In this document: positions 46,303 to 55,399 of the stretch, piece after piece | How the letters are laid out: each line of letters begins with the position of its first letter | Position numbering within the stretch: the stretch's first letter is position 1 | Made by a program: the position numbers and the translations under genes | Notes under the pieces: model-generated | What the model saw: only the letters and a program-made list of their open reading frames with translations | What the model was told of the DNA's origin: nothing | Database searches by the model: none | From: an uncultured Sulfurimonas sp. | Lineage (GTDB): Bacteria > Campylobacterota > Campylobacteria > Campylobacterales > Sulfurimonadaceae | NCBI RefSeq assembly: GCF_963662755.1 | Contig: NZ_OY759725.1 | Location: 1,501,781 to 1,565,780 of the forward strand | Reading direction: 5' to 3' | Length of the DNA: 64,000 bases

Positions 46303-46372
46303 GTTACATCTCTCCTGAGATGTGACGTTTCCACATCTAAATAGATTAAATTCCATCTCAGGAGAGATGGAA
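46303..46372. repeat. Double-hairpin interspersed repeat, copy 2
   Basis: Two hairpins as in copy 1: 46303-46326 (10-bp stem, loop tcct, one G-U) and 46351-46372 (9-bp stem, loop agga). The loops and stems are complementary to each other. Here it lies between convergent genes. Confidence 0.75.
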
Positions 46373-46403
46373 CTAGAGTGAGTGCAGTGATGAAATAATA
46401 TTT

Positions 46404-47192
46404 TTACTTCATAAAAGCTAAAAGAGATGCAGTTACTGCGACATTTAGTGACTCAACACCTCTTTGCATTGGGATGCTGATGGAGTTGTTGCAAAGTTTT
46501 TGAACTTCACTGCTTACTCCATCACTCTCATTTCCTAAAACGAAGATGGATTTTTCAGTTACCTCTACATCATAGATGCTTGTCTTTGCGTGTGAAGATA
46601 GAGTGTAGATGCTAGTCTCTTTTAAGTCTGGCAAGATTTCATCAAGAGTATTACAGTAGTAAATAGGGAGTTTAAAGAGTGTTCCTGCACTTGCTTTTAT
46701 AACAAGCGGTGATATTTTTGCTGAGCTTTTTTTAGGAAGTATGATGCCATCAACATTTCCAGCCGCACATGAGCGGATAATCATTCCAAGGTTTTGAGGG
46801 TTGTGGATGCCATCAAGAGCTATAAGTCTAAAACTTTTCATATCTTTTATCTCTTTTGCACTTTTGTAAGATTGAGCGATGATATCTATGGCAACGCCTT
46901 GGTCTTGTTTTGCGTTTTTGCTTATGCGACTTAGAGAGTTTTTCTCATGGTAAGTTATATCTATATTTCTTGTTTTTGCAAGGGCTAATATAGTTTTTAT
47001 AGCTCCATCTATTTTGTTGCTAGATGCTAGATGAAGTTTATGAACTTCTATGTGGGAGTCTTGAAGAACTTCAACTACTACATTTCTTCCATAAAGTGTG
47101 ATAATCTTTTCAAAATATGCTTTTTTGTCTTTGTATTCTTGTGAGTCGTTAGAATTTTGCAAATCTGTTTCCTTATACGATATTATAGACAA
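46404..47192 (-). CDS. TrmH/SpoU-family 2'-O-methyltransferase (RlmB-like)
   Basis: The 262-residue SPOUT protein has the three family motifs: NPQNLGMIIRSC, LGNESDGVS and IPMQRGVESLNVAVTAS, and an N-terminal substrate-binding domain. It methylates a ribose in rRNA (or tRNA) using SAM; RlmB (23S G2251) is the closest guess. Its start overlaps the yaaA end by 20 bases. Confidence 0.9.
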   Translation of the reverse strand: MSIISYKETDLQNSNDSQEYKDKKAYFEKIITLYGRNVVVEVLQDSHIEVHKLHLASSNKIDGAIKTILALAKTRNIDITYHEKNSLSRISKNAKQDQGVAIDIIAQSYKSAKEIKDMKSFRLIALDGIHNPQNLGMIIRSCAAGNVDGIILPKKSSAKISPLVIKASAGTLFKLPIYYCNTLDEILPDLKETSIYTLSSHAKTSIYDVEVTEKSIFVLGNESDGVSSEVQKLCNNSISIPMQRGVESLNVAVTASLLAFMK

Positions 47193-47898
47193 TTTCTGTC
47201 TTGTTTTTGATAACTTTTATCTCTTTAATCTGAAGTGTGTCAATCTCAAGAGCCATAAACTCTTCCATGGATTTTATATTGTTTTTTGCAAGTTCTCTCA
47301 AGATTAAACCTCTGTATGCTTTAGCCCAATGGCTAACAGTTTTTCCATCTTTTAAAAACTTTAGAGTAGTGTAAGGCTTTGTTACTTTGTAAAACTTGTC
47401 ATAATAGCCTGCACGAAGGTCTAAAATGTCATCTTTGCTTAAATACAAATCCAACTGATAAGTGAATCTATCTTTGTAAAACTTATCTGGAGTGATGCTT
47501 CCTATATCGTTTCCTTGTTTTACTTTGTAGTTTGCAATAGCATCTCCAGCTAAAATTGGACCATAAAGATTTGAGAAGATTATGGTGTTTTGTTTAAGAT
47601 ACTCAACCTGCTTTGCATCTAAAGAATTGAGGTCCAAATAATCATAAGCTACACCCTGATATCTCTCTATCGCAGACATAAGAGAAGAATCAAAAATATC
47701 ATTTATGTAAGCTTTACAATCGCTCATCTTTTTAAAACCAAAGAGGTTTTTTATAGCTTCTTCATCAGCACTTTTGATTATGTTGTTGTATTCATTTAAT
47801 ATATCTTCTCTTGCTTTATCTGAACCTAGAAGTTCTTTGTGAAGTTCTTTTCCTCCGCTATTTTTTCCCTCTGATGGTGAAAATAGTACTTTTAGCAT
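47173..47898 (-). CDS. yaaA: YaaA-family peroxide-stress protein
   Basis: The 241-residue product has SPSEGKN near the N-terminus, NLYGPILAGDAIANYK and the C-terminal SHWAKAYRG motif of the YaaA/DUF328 family, which lowers intracellular iron after peroxide stress in E. coli. AAGGAG precedes the ATG. Confidence 0.88.
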   Translation of the reverse strand: MLKVLFSPSEGKNSGGKELHKELLGSDKAREDILNEYNNIIKSADEEAIKNLFGFKKMSDCKAYINDIFDSSLMSAIERYQGVAYDYLDLNSLDAKQVEYLKQNTIIFSNLYGPILAGDAIANYKVKQGNDIGSITPDKFYKDRFTYQLDLYLSKDDILDLRAGYYDKFYKVTKPYTTLKFLKDGKTVSHWAKAYRGLILRELAKNNIKSMEEFMALEIDTLQIKEIKVIKNKTEIVYNIV

Positions 47899-47957
47899 AT
47901 ATCTCCTTTGTGATTTGTGGCTGTTAAATTTTTATCTAATTGTATCGATTTAAATGA

Positions 47958-47963
47958 TATAAT
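47958..47963 (+). promoter_or_regulatory. -10 element of the FecR-cyclase operon
   Basis: TATAAT, 27 bases before the GTG start at 47991, with AGGGG as ribosome site. Confidence 0.5.
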
Positions 47964-47990
47964 GGGTAAAAATGAATGTAGGGGTTTGTT

Positions 47991-48701
47991 GTGAAAAAAT
48001 TTTTGATGTCTCTTTTTATGTCTTTAATAATGTTGGTAACGCTAGATGCTAGCACATCTTTAGGGAGTGTTGAAATGGTAAAGGGAAATGTCAAAGTTAA
48101 AAGTGAAGGCTCCTTTAAAAAGAGTAAGGTTACTAAAGGTTTAGAAGTAAAAAAAGGTGATTTACTCACAACTTCTAAAGATGCAAATGCAGTTATAAAA
48201 CTTTTAGATGGCTCAACTTTGGTCTTAGATGCAAGCTCAACTCTACACTTTGCAACTCCAAATTTGGCAGAACAAAAAGAGGGTAAAATTTTTTACAAAA
48301 TCACATCAAGAGATGCTAAAAACGCGCTAAAAGTAAAAACTCCTTTTGCTATCATCGGTATAAAAGGTACTACTTTTATAGTTGATTCTGGAGATAAGGC
48401 ATCTGTTAAGTTAAAAGAGGGTGTAGTTGGTATCCAAAGTATGAAAGAAGAGTTTGAACTTTACAGAAAAGCTGTTCAAGCTGAGTACAACAAATACCTC
48501 TCAGAACAAGAAGCTGCTTATCAAAAGTACCTAAATGAGCAAAATAAAGGTGCTGCACTTCTGACTAAAGAGTTTGACCTTCAAGCTGGAAATACCATCT
48601 CTTTTGATGGACAAAAAGTAAATGAAAGTGCTTGGACAGAAGAAGACGATGCAGAGTTTGAGCGTTTTGAAAAACTCATGGAAACAATTTCAAAACCTTA
48701 G
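47991..48701 (+). CDS. Secreted FecR-domain protein
   Basis: The 236-residue product starts with GTG and a signal peptide (about 1-20). A FecR domain follows (about 22-150, VKKGDLLTTSKDANAVIKLLDGS and TPFAIIGIKGTTF), then a helical repeat (YNKYLSEQ, YQKYLNEQ) and an acidic tail. Periplasmic FecR proteins are often sensors linked to CHASE2 or other signal proteins. It is followed 18 bases later by the CHASE2-cyclase gene. Confidence 0.88.
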   Translation: MKKFLMSLFMSLIMLVTLDASTSLGSVEMVKGNVKVKSEGSFKKSKVTKGLEVKKGDLLTTSKDANAVIKLLDGSTLVLDASSTLHFATPNLAEQKEGKIFYKITSRDAKNALKVKTPFAIIGIKGTTFIVDSGDKASVKLKEGVVGIQSMKEEFELYRKAVQAEYNKYLSEQEAAYQKYLNEQNKGAALLTKEFDLQAGNTISFDGQKVNESAWTEEDDAEFERFEKLMETISKP

Positions 48702-48719
48702 TAAAGAGAGTAGGTAATA

Positions 48720-50765
48720 ATGAAAGAAAAACTTCTCTACCTTAGTGTTTTAATACCTATTTTAATTGTAACACTTTTGTTGCATCTATATAAAGTAGAG
48801 CCGTTTGAGAGTTTTTCACTTCGTTATAACGATATAAATTTTGATCTTCAAAAAAAATCACCAAGTAAAGATGTAGTTTTTGTAGCGGTTGATGAGCCAA
48901 GCGTAAATGAGTTTGGAAGATGGCCTTGGGATAGAGCCATCATAGCTAAAGGTATAGACGCTTTAGTAGATGCAGATGTTGTTTTGATGGATATGATTTT
49001 TTCAGAACCAACTTCACAGATGCAAGACTCTGTATTGGCTGAGTCGATTTCAGGCTTAAACTCAAGTGTATGTGGTTTCTTTTTGAGAAATAATTCAACA
49101 CAAACCATTACAGATGCAGAACTAGAAATACTTGGAGACTCATCACTTGATCTGCTGCAATCGCAAATAGCAGAATTTTCAAACCCATTTTTTATTAGTG
49201 CGCCTTTTGCAGAGATGAATATAGTGCCTATTCTTGAAGCTTGCTCTTTAAGTGGAAGTTTTTCTACTCTTAGTGAGAGTGACCATCTTCTTCGCTCTTA
49301 CCCCATAGCAGTTTACTTTAAAAATATTTTGTATCCATCTTTGGCTGTTCAAGGTCTTAGGCTAAAGTTTAACAAAGACATAAAAAGAGTAGATGCATCT
49401 CATGTAGAGTTAAATGAACGCTTAATTGGACTAAGTGACAAGGGCTTTATAAGACTTAACTTTTATCAAAGTGATCAATATGAAATAGTCTCTTTTTTAG
49501 ATGTAGCCACTAAAAAGATAAAACCTGAATATTTTAAAGGTAAGATAGTTATACTTGGTATTACAGAGGTTGGAGCAGGAGATGTTGTTAGTACTCCAAT
49601 GGGTTCAATGCCAGGACCACTTCTTCATTATACTTTTATATCTAACTTGTTAGAAAATCATCTTATAAAAGAGCCTACAAAGATTACTCCAACTTTGATT
49701 GTATTTATGGTTCTACTTCCATTTATATTGGTTCTTTTATTTAAAAAGATACTTTATAGAGTAATCATAAATATAATGATATATCTGATTGTTTATGCTT
49801 ACATCAGGTACTTATTTGTAACTGATATGGTTTATATTGACCTTTTTTATCCTTTAATATCTTTAGTTTTAAGTTTAGTTGCTGTTGAAGCTATAGCTTT
49901 TAATATACAAGAGAGAAGCGGAAAATTTATGCGTGGAGCTTTTTCATCTTATCTCTCAGGCGATTTACTTGATAAGCTTATAGAAAATCCTGAGGCATTA
50001 ACTTTAGGTGGAGAGAGCAAAGAGCTTAGCATCTTATTTAGCGATATACGCGGTTTTACTACTATCTCTGAATCTATGGATCCGGTTAGTCTTATTACAC
50101 TTTTAAACAGATATTTTACACCAATGACAAATGCAGTTCTTGATAATGGCGGAATGCTAGATAAATACATAGGAGATGCTGTAATGGCATTTTTTAATGC
50201 TCCTGTTGACATAAAGGACCACGCAGATGCATCTTGTAAAACTGCACTAGAGATGATTGAGAAGCTAGAAGCATTAAATAAAGAGTTGTCTCGTGAGGGT
50301 TTAATTCCTATCAAAATAGGTATAGGTATAAATACCGCAAATGTAGTCGTTGGCAATATGGGTTCAGATACAAGATTTAACTATACAGTTATCGGTGATG
50401 GAGTAAACCTTGCATCTAGAATTGAAGGACTTACAAAAAATTATGGTGTTAATATTTTGATAACAGAGTTTACTGTTGCAAAGATTAGCGATAAATTTAT
50501 ATATAGAGAGATAGAGCCGGTAAAAGTAAAGGGTAAAGATGAAGCTGTACTTCTTTATGAGTTAATGCCAAATACGCAAGAAGCTAAAAAGATTAAAGAA
50601 TTATACGATAAAGCACTTAGTGTGTATAAAAGTGGTGATTTTAAAGAAGCAGAGATGCTATTTAGTTCTTTGGTTAAAGAGTATGACGATAATCCGTCTA
50701 AATATTTTTTACCACACATTAAAGATGAGCAACCATGGGGTGTTCATAAGATGACAACAAAGTAG
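48720..50765 (+). CDS. CHASE2-domain adenylate cyclase
   Basis: The 681-residue protein has an N-terminal membrane segment (about 5-25), a periplasmic CHASE2 domain (about 40-320), three membrane segments (about 325-395) and a class III cyclase domain (about 435-610). The cyclase has metal Asp residues in FSDIRGFT and KYIGDAVMAFF, the adenine-specifying Lys in that motif and Asp in VIGDGVNLASR, and the Asn/Arg transition-state region, so cAMP production is predicted. The last 60 residues form a helical tail. It is between the FecR gene and the phosphodiesterase fusion. Confidence 0.93.
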   Translation: MKEKLLYLSVLIPILIVTLLLHLYKVEPFESFSLRYNDINFDLQKKSPSKDVVFVAVDEPSVNEFGRWPWDRAIIAKGIDALVDADVVLMDMIFSEPTSQMQDSVLAESISGLNSSVCGFFLRNNSTQTITDAELEILGDSSLDLLQSQIAEFSNPFFISAPFAEMNIVPILEACSLSGSFSTLSESDHLLRSYPIAVYFKNILYPSLAVQGLRLKFNKDIKRVDASHVELNERLIGLSDKGFIRLNFYQSDQYEIVSFLDVATKKIKPEYFKGKIVILGITEVGAGDVVSTPMGSMPGPLLHYTFISNLLENHLIKEPTKITPTLIVFMVLLPFILVLLFKKILYRVIINIMIYLIVYAYIRYLFVTDMVYIDLFYPLISLVLSLVAVEAIAFNIQERSGKFMRGAFSSYLSGDLLDKLIENPEALTLGGESKELSILFSDIRGFTTISESMDPVSLITLLNRYFTPMTNAVLDNGGMLDKYIGDAVMAFFNAPVDIKDHADASCKTALEMIEKLEALNKELSREGLIPIKIGIGINTANVVVGNMGSDTRFNYTVIGDGVNLASRIEGLTKNYGVNILITEFTVAKISDKFIYREIEPVKVKGKDEAVLLYELMPNTQEAKKIKELYDKALSVYKSGDFKEAEMLFSSLVKEYDDNPSKYFLPHIKDEQPWGVHKMTTK

Positions 50766-50774
50766 GAATAAGAT

Positions 50775-50864
50775 ATGAATAGTTTAAATTTCTCGCCTAT
50801 TGGCGTAGCTTTAGTGAGAGGAATTTGTCAAAGAATTCACTTCTTTGATAGAGGAGACATATAA
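50775..50864 (+). CDS. Possible 29-residue coupling peptide
   Basis: A short ORF with AGGA upstream fills the space between the cyclase and phosphodiesterase genes. Its TAA overlaps the ATG of the phosphodiesterase (TAATG), and it contains a small 4-bp GC hairpin (CGCC/GGCG). The sequence reads MNSLNFSPIGVALVRGI and ends RIHFFDRGDI. Whether it is translated is unknown. Confidence 0.4.
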   Translation: MNSLNFSPIGVALVRGICQRIHFFDRGDI

Positions 50865-52804
50865 TGAAACATGCAAGAAGCTTAGGTGCTAATGAAATAT
50901 TACAAATGATATTTACATATCTTACAGAAGTCTCTTCTCTAAGAGAATACAATGATATCTTGATGGTTCTAGCAAACATGGGTAGAGCCTTAACCTCTTC
51001 AGATAGATGTACAGTTTGGGTAGTAGATGAGGAAAATCAAGAGATATGGACAAAAGTAGCACACGGTATAGATGCCATAAGACTTCCTATAAATTCTGGA
51101 ATAGTTGGTAACTGTATCACAACTGGAAAAAAGATAATTATTGATGATGTTTATGAAGATGAAAGGTTTAATCCAGATATAGATAAAAAAACAGGCTATC
51201 GTACTAAAAGTATGATGGTTATCCCTATGTTTGATAATGATGATGAAATTATAGGTGCATTTCAAGTCATAAATCATCAAGGTGAAAAAGGGATATTTGA
51301 TAAGAGAGATATGGAACGTCTTATGTTAGCAAGTACCTATGCAGCCGAAACTCTTGTTTCTGCTCGTCTTACAAATGAGATAGAAGATACACAAAAAGAA
51401 GTTGTCTTTACCATGGGTGCTATTGGTGAGAGTAGAAGTAAAGAGACTGGAAATCATGTAAAAAGAGTTGCGGAGTATTCAAGAATATTAGCACGTGCTT
51501 ATGGAATGAGTGAAGATGAGTCTGAGCTTTTAAAACAAGCATCTCCAATGCACGATATAGGAAAAATAGCCATTCCTGATACTGTGTTAAAAAAACCAGG
51601 TCGCTTCAATGATGAAGAGAGAAAAATTATGGACTCTCATGCAGAACTTGGTTATGGAATGATTAAAAACTCAGATAGACCACTGCTTAAAGCTGCAGCA
51701 ATAGTAGCTTATGAACATCATGAAAAATACAATGGAACAGGATATCCAAGAAAACTAAAAGGTGATGAGATACATATTTATGGTCGAATCACCGCTATAG
51801 CTGATGTTTTTGATGCATTAGGAAGCGATAGAGTTTATAAAAAGAAATGGGATGATGAAAGAATTTTTAAACTTTTTAAAGAAGAAAGAGGGGAGCATTT
51901 TGATCCAAAGTTAATTGATCTGTTTTTTGAAAATATAGATAAAATTTTAGCTGTTAGAGAACATTTTAAAGATGAGTATCAAGAAGAATCTATAGATAAA
52001 ACAAGAACAACTAAAGAGATAAAAATACTTGGAGCTTATGGAACTAGAGCCAAAGGTTTTGGTACAAGCTCATTTTTGCTAAATAAGAACAATGTAATAG
52101 ATGCAGGTAATTTATTGGCTACACTTGATGAAGAGAGTGTATATATAGAAAACATTTGGTTGACTCACTCACATTTAGATCATATAAGTGATATTGCATA
52201 TATTTTAGATAATTATTTTTCTATGAGAACTAAAACTTTAAATATAATTGGTTTACCAGCAACTATAAAAGCTCTAAAAAAACATTTTTTTAATGATTTA
52301 ATATGGCCAGATTTTTCAAAAATTAATTTAACAAATTCTGATATACCAGCAGTTTGTTATAAAGAAATAGAGCTTTCAAAAGAGTATTGGTTAAATGAGC
52401 ATGAATCAATAGAAGCATTTAAAACGGACCATACAGTTCCTAGTTGCGGTTATATATTTAAAAGAGATGAAGATTGTGTGATGATAACAGCTGATACTTA
52501 TGAGTTAGATAATGTTATAGAAATAGTTGATAGAAGAAAAGATATAAATACAATTGTTGTTGAATGTTCTTTTCCATCCAATATGCCAATTCTTGCAAAA
52601 GAGAGTAAGCATTTAACTCCAAAAATTCTATTTGAAAATATAAACAAGATAAAAAGAGATGATATTCATTTGTACATAAATCATATTAAACCAAGTTTCT
52701 TACTGCAAATAGCAAAAGAAATAGCCCAATATAGTGGTAAATTTGAGCCAATTATATTAAAAGACGAAGATTTTGTAAATTTCTCTAAAAAACTCTTGAC
52801 ATAG
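50864..52804 (+). CDS. GAF / HD-GYP / class II cAMP phosphodiesterase fusion
   Basis: The 646-residue protein has a GAF domain (about 25-165), an HD-GYP c-di-GMP phosphodiesterase domain (about 185-345: HDIGKIAIP, HHEKYNGTGYP, DVFDAL) and a metallo-beta-lactamase-fold domain (about 385-640) with the class II cAMP phosphodiesterase set: THSHLDHI, TDHTVPSCGY, ITADTYE, VVECSF, KHLTPK and NHIKPS. All catalytic motifs of both hydrolases are present. It is cytosolic (no signal). Position directly after a cAMP-forming cyclase supports cAMP turnover; the HD-GYP part suggests it also cuts c-di-GMP. Confidence 0.92.
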   Translation: MKHARSLGANEILQMIFTYLTEVSSLREYNDILMVLANMGRALTSSDRCTVWVVDEENQEIWTKVAHGIDAIRLPINSGIVGNCITTGKKIIIDDVYEDERFNPDIDKKTGYRTKSMMVIPMFDNDDEIIGAFQVINHQGEKGIFDKRDMERLMLASTYAAETLVSARLTNEIEDTQKEVVFTMGAIGESRSKETGNHVKRVAEYSRILARAYGMSEDESELLKQASPMHDIGKIAIPDTVLKKPGRFNDEERKIMDSHAELGYGMIKNSDRPLLKAAAIVAYEHHEKYNGTGYPRKLKGDEIHIYGRITAIADVFDALGSDRVYKKKWDDERIFKLFKEERGEHFDPKLIDLFFENIDKILAVREHFKDEYQEESIDKTRTTKEIKILGAYGTRAKGFGTSSFLLNKNNVIDAGNLLATLDEESVYIENIWLTHSHLDHISDIAYILDNYFSMRTKTLNIIGLPATIKALKKHFFNDLIWPDFSKINLTNSDIPAVCYKEIELSKEYWLNEHESIEAFKTDHTVPSCGYIFKRDEDCVMITADTYELDNVIEIVDRRKDINTIVVECSFPSNMPILAKESKHLTPKILFENINKIKRDDIHLYINHIKPSFLLQIAKEIAQYSGKFEPIILKDEDFVNFSKKLLT

Positions 52805-52824
52805 ATTTTTTTTTGCACTATAAT
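52796..52824 (+). promoter_or_regulatory. Consensus sigma-70 promoter for the tRNA cluster
   Basis: TTGACA (52796-52801), 17-base spacer, TATAAT (52819-52824): a perfect consensus. The -35 lies in the last codons of the phosphodiesterase gene. Transcription should begin about 10 bases before tRNA-Thr. Confidence 0.85.
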
Positions 52825-52841
52825 TCTGGCTCAATTTCGAT

Positions 52842-52918
52842 GCTGGCATAGCTCAGTTGGCTAGAGCAGTTGATTTGTAATCAACAGGCCCGGGGTTCAA
52901 ATCCTCGTGCCAGCACCA
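52842..52918 (+). tRNA. tRNA-Thr (anticodon TGT)
   Basis: Full cloverleaf with acceptor GCTGGCA/TGCCAGC, anticodon loop containing TGT, T-loop TTCAAAT and encoded CCA (52916-52918). Confidence 0.96.
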
Positions 52919-52976
52919 TTGAATGCGAAATTATTAGAAACAGTGTTAGACCAGAAAAGACATTTAATTATGTAAT

Positions 52977-53061
52977 GGTGGGATAGTCAAGTGGCCAACG
53001 ACGGCAGACTGTAAATCTGCTCCCTATGGGTTCAGAGGTTCGACTCCTCTTCCCACCACCA
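52977..53061 (+). tRNA. tRNA-Tyr (anticodon GTA)
   Basis: Class II tRNA with a long variable arm; acceptor GGTGGGA/TCCCACC, anticodon GTA, encoded CCA. Confidence 0.96.
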
Positions 53062-53073
53062 TCAATGGCACAT

Positions 53074-53150
53074 GCGGGCGTAGCTCAGTTGGCTAGAGCG
53101 TCAGCCTTCCAAGCTGAGGGTCGAGGGTTCGAGTCCCTTCACCCGCTCCA
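53074..53150 (+). tRNA. tRNA-Gly (anticodon TCC)
   Basis: Anticodon TCC in loop CTTCCAA, T-loop TTCGAGT, encoded CCA. The acceptor stem has a C-A mismatch at pair 6-67 (C 53079 with A 53141). Confidence 0.94.
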
Positions 53151-53276
53151 TTGAACAAAACTTCTGGAAGCTGAAGTACAATTCCACTTAAAATTACTTC
53201 ATATATAAAATATTGAATAAATATTTATATAGCTTTAAATCTAATCACAAAAAAATTATTAAAATAAAAAATTATG

Positions 53277-53428
<152 letters not shown>

Positions 53429-53441
53429 AATGATTTTTGGG

Positions 53442-53447
53442 TATAAT
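53442..53447 (+). promoter_or_regulatory. -10 element of tuf
   Basis: TATAAT 35 bases before the tuf ATG; GGAGG (53473-53477) is the ribosome site. Confidence 0.6.
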
Positions 53448-53482
53448 CCCGTTTCAATTCACAATTAAAGTCGGAGGACACT

Positions 53483-54682
53483 ATGGCAAAAGAAAAGTTT
53501 GAGCGTAATAAACCGCATGTAAACATTGGTACTATTGGTCACGTTGATCATGGTAAAACAACATTAACAGCAGCTATCACTGCAGTATTAGCAGTAACTA
53601 ATGGTGCAGCACTTATGGATTATGATGCAATCGATAATGCTCCAGAAGAAAGAGAACGTGGTATTACTATCGCTACTTCACATGTTGAGTATGAGACAGA
53701 TAATCGTCACTATGCACACGTTGATTGTCCAGGTCACGCGGATTATGTTAAAAACATGATTACTGGTGCTGCTCAAATGGATGGTGCTATTCTAGTTGTT
53801 TCTGCAGCAGATGGCCCAATGCCACAAACTCGTGAGCACATCCTTCTTTCTAAGCAAGTTGGTGTTCCATATATCGTTGTTTTCATGAACAAAGAAGACA
53901 TGGTTGATGATGAAGAGTTAATGGAATTAGTTGAGATGGAGATTCGTGAATTACTTGATATGTACGATTTCCCAGGTGACGATACTCCAATCGTAGCTGG
54001 TTCAGCTCTTAAAGCTCTTGAAGAAGCAAAAACTGGTACTCTTGGTGAGTGGTCAGCAAAAATTCAAAAACTAATGGCTGAAGTAGATGCTTATATTCCT
54101 GAGCCTACTCGTGAAACTGACAAAGATTTCTTAATGCCTGTTGAGGATGTTTTCTCAATCTCTGGTCGTGGTACAGTTGTTACTGGTCGTATCGAGCGTG
54201 GTGTTATTAAAGTTGGTCAAGAAGTAGAAATAGTTGGTATCCGTGATACACAAAAAACTACTGTAACTGGTGTTGAAATGTTCCGTAAAGAAATGGAACA
54301 AGGTGAAGCTGGTGATAACTGTGGTATTCTAGTTCGTGGTATTGGTAAAGATGATGTTGAGCGTGGTCAAGTACTTTGTAAGCCAGGTACAATTACTCCT
54401 CACACTAAATTTACTGCTGAGATTTATGTACTAAGTAAAGATGAGGGTGGTCGTCACACTCCTTTCTTCAACGGTTACCGTCCTCAGTTCTATGTTCGTA
54501 CAACTGACGTAACAGGTGCAATCACTTTACCAGAAGGTACTGAAATGGTTATGCCAGGTGATAACGTAAGTATTACTGCTGAGTTAATTCACCCAATTGC
54601 AATGGAGCAAGGTACTAAGTTCGCTATCCGTGAAGGTGGTAGAACAGTTGGTGCTGGTGTTGTTGCTGAGATATTAGCATAA
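53483..54682 (+). CDS. tuf: Elongation factor Tu
   Basis: EF-Tu brings aminoacyl-tRNA to the ribosome. The 399-residue GTPase has [17 protein letters not shown] and the MNKEDMVDD form of the NKxD motif, and all three domains. It lies directly after the tRNA genes and ahead of rpmG-secE-nusG. Confidence 0.98.
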   Translation: MAKEKFERNKPHVNIGTIGHVDHGKTTLTAAITAVLAVTNGAALMDYDAIDNAPEERERGITIATSHVEYETDNRHYAHVDCPGHADYVKNMITGAAQMDGAILVVSAADGPMPQTREHILLSKQVGVPYIVVFMNKEDMVDDEELMELVEMEIRELLDMYDFPGDDTPIVAGSALKALEEAKTGTLGEWSAKIQKLMAEVDAYIPEPTRETDKDFLMPVEDVFSISGRGTVVTGRIERGVIKVGQEVEIVGIRDTQKTTVTGVEMFRKEMEQGEAGDNCGILVRGIGKDDVERGQVLCKPGTITPHTKFTAEIYVLSKDEGGRHTPFFNGYRPQFYVRTTDVTGAITLPEGTEMVMPGDNVSITAELIHPIAMEQGTKFAIREGGRTVGAGVVAEILA

Positions 54683-54706
54683 TACATCATTTGAGCTAAG
54701 CTCATC

Positions 54707-54734
54707 TTGTAGTAGGAAATTTTTCCTGCTACAA
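54707..54734 (+). terminator. 13-bp hairpin between tuf and rpmG
   Basis: Arms 54707-54719 and 54722-54734 pair with one G-U and a 2-base loop, after a small GAGC/GCTC hairpin at 54693-54703. No U-run; it may attenuate or process. Confidence 0.55.
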
Positions 54735-54796
54735 ACCCCTAAAGCTACAAAACGAATGTTTTGAGAAAGCCTTGGGAGATTTTTTAAAGGCAAACT

Positions 54797-54949
54797 ATGA
54801 GAGAAGCGATTCACTTAGGTTGTGAGAAATGTACTAGACGTAATTATCACACAACAAAAAATAAAAAAACTCATACTGAAAAATTTTCAGTAAGAAAATA
54901 TTGTAAATTCTGTAGAGAACATACAATTCATAAAGAGATGAAACTGTAA
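54797..54949 (+). CDS. rpmG: 50S ribosomal protein L33
   Basis: A 50-residue protein starting MREAIHLGCEKCTRRNYHTT, with two CxxC pairs (CEKC, CKFC), the zinc-binding form. Confidence 0.95.
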   Translation: MREAIHLGCEKCTRRNYHTTKNKKTHTEKFSVRKYCKFCREHTIHKEMKL

Positions 54950-55069
54950 TACAGTTTTGTTTCTAACTAGTTTTCTTTAAATGCAAGAAGTTGTGCAAGC
55001 AATTTGCTGAAGAAAACATAGTGTTAATTTAGTAGTTTGGACTTCTTCAAATTACGTCAGTATAACAAT

Positions 55070-55145
55070 AGGCGCATAGCTCCAATGGTAGAGCACCGGA
55101 TTCCAAATCCGGGTGTTGCGGGTTCGAGTCCCCCTGTGCCTGCCA
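55070..55145 (+). tRNA. tRNA-Trp (anticodon CCA)
   Basis: Acceptor AGGCGCA/TGTGCCT (one G-T), anticodon CCA, encoded CCA end. Lies between rpmG and secE, as in related genomes. Confidence 0.96.
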
Positions 55146-55210
55146 CTTTCATTTATTATCAGTGAAGCTTTTAGCTTTATTTATAATCAATGCACTTTTA
55201 GGAAAGTTTT

Positions 55211-55390
55211 ATGAATTTAGGTACACATATAAGAAATGCAAGATCAGAATTAACAAAGGTAATCTTTCCTACAAAAGGTCAGGTTAAACAAGCTTATATT
55301 TCTGTTTTAATAGTTGTTACTGTTATTGCGGCTTTTTTAGCTTTGGTTGACTTAGTTATGTCGTCTGTTATGTCTGCAATTTTAGGTTAG
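55211..55390 (+). CDS. secE: Preprotein translocase subunit SecE
   Basis: A 59-residue single-span SecE: amphipathic N-terminus with TKVIFPTKGQVKQA, then a hydrophobic segment (about 29-57). Ten bases before nusG. Confidence 0.93.
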   Translation: MNLGTHIRNARSELTKVIFPTKGQVKQAYISVLIVVTVIAAFLALVDLVMSSVMSAILG

Positions 55391-55399
55391 GGAGAAAAT

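Noticed and set aside
49949-50356. Leftward 135-codon ORF inside the adenylate cyclase domain
   Set aside because: It is antisense to the catalytic motifs of the cyclase.
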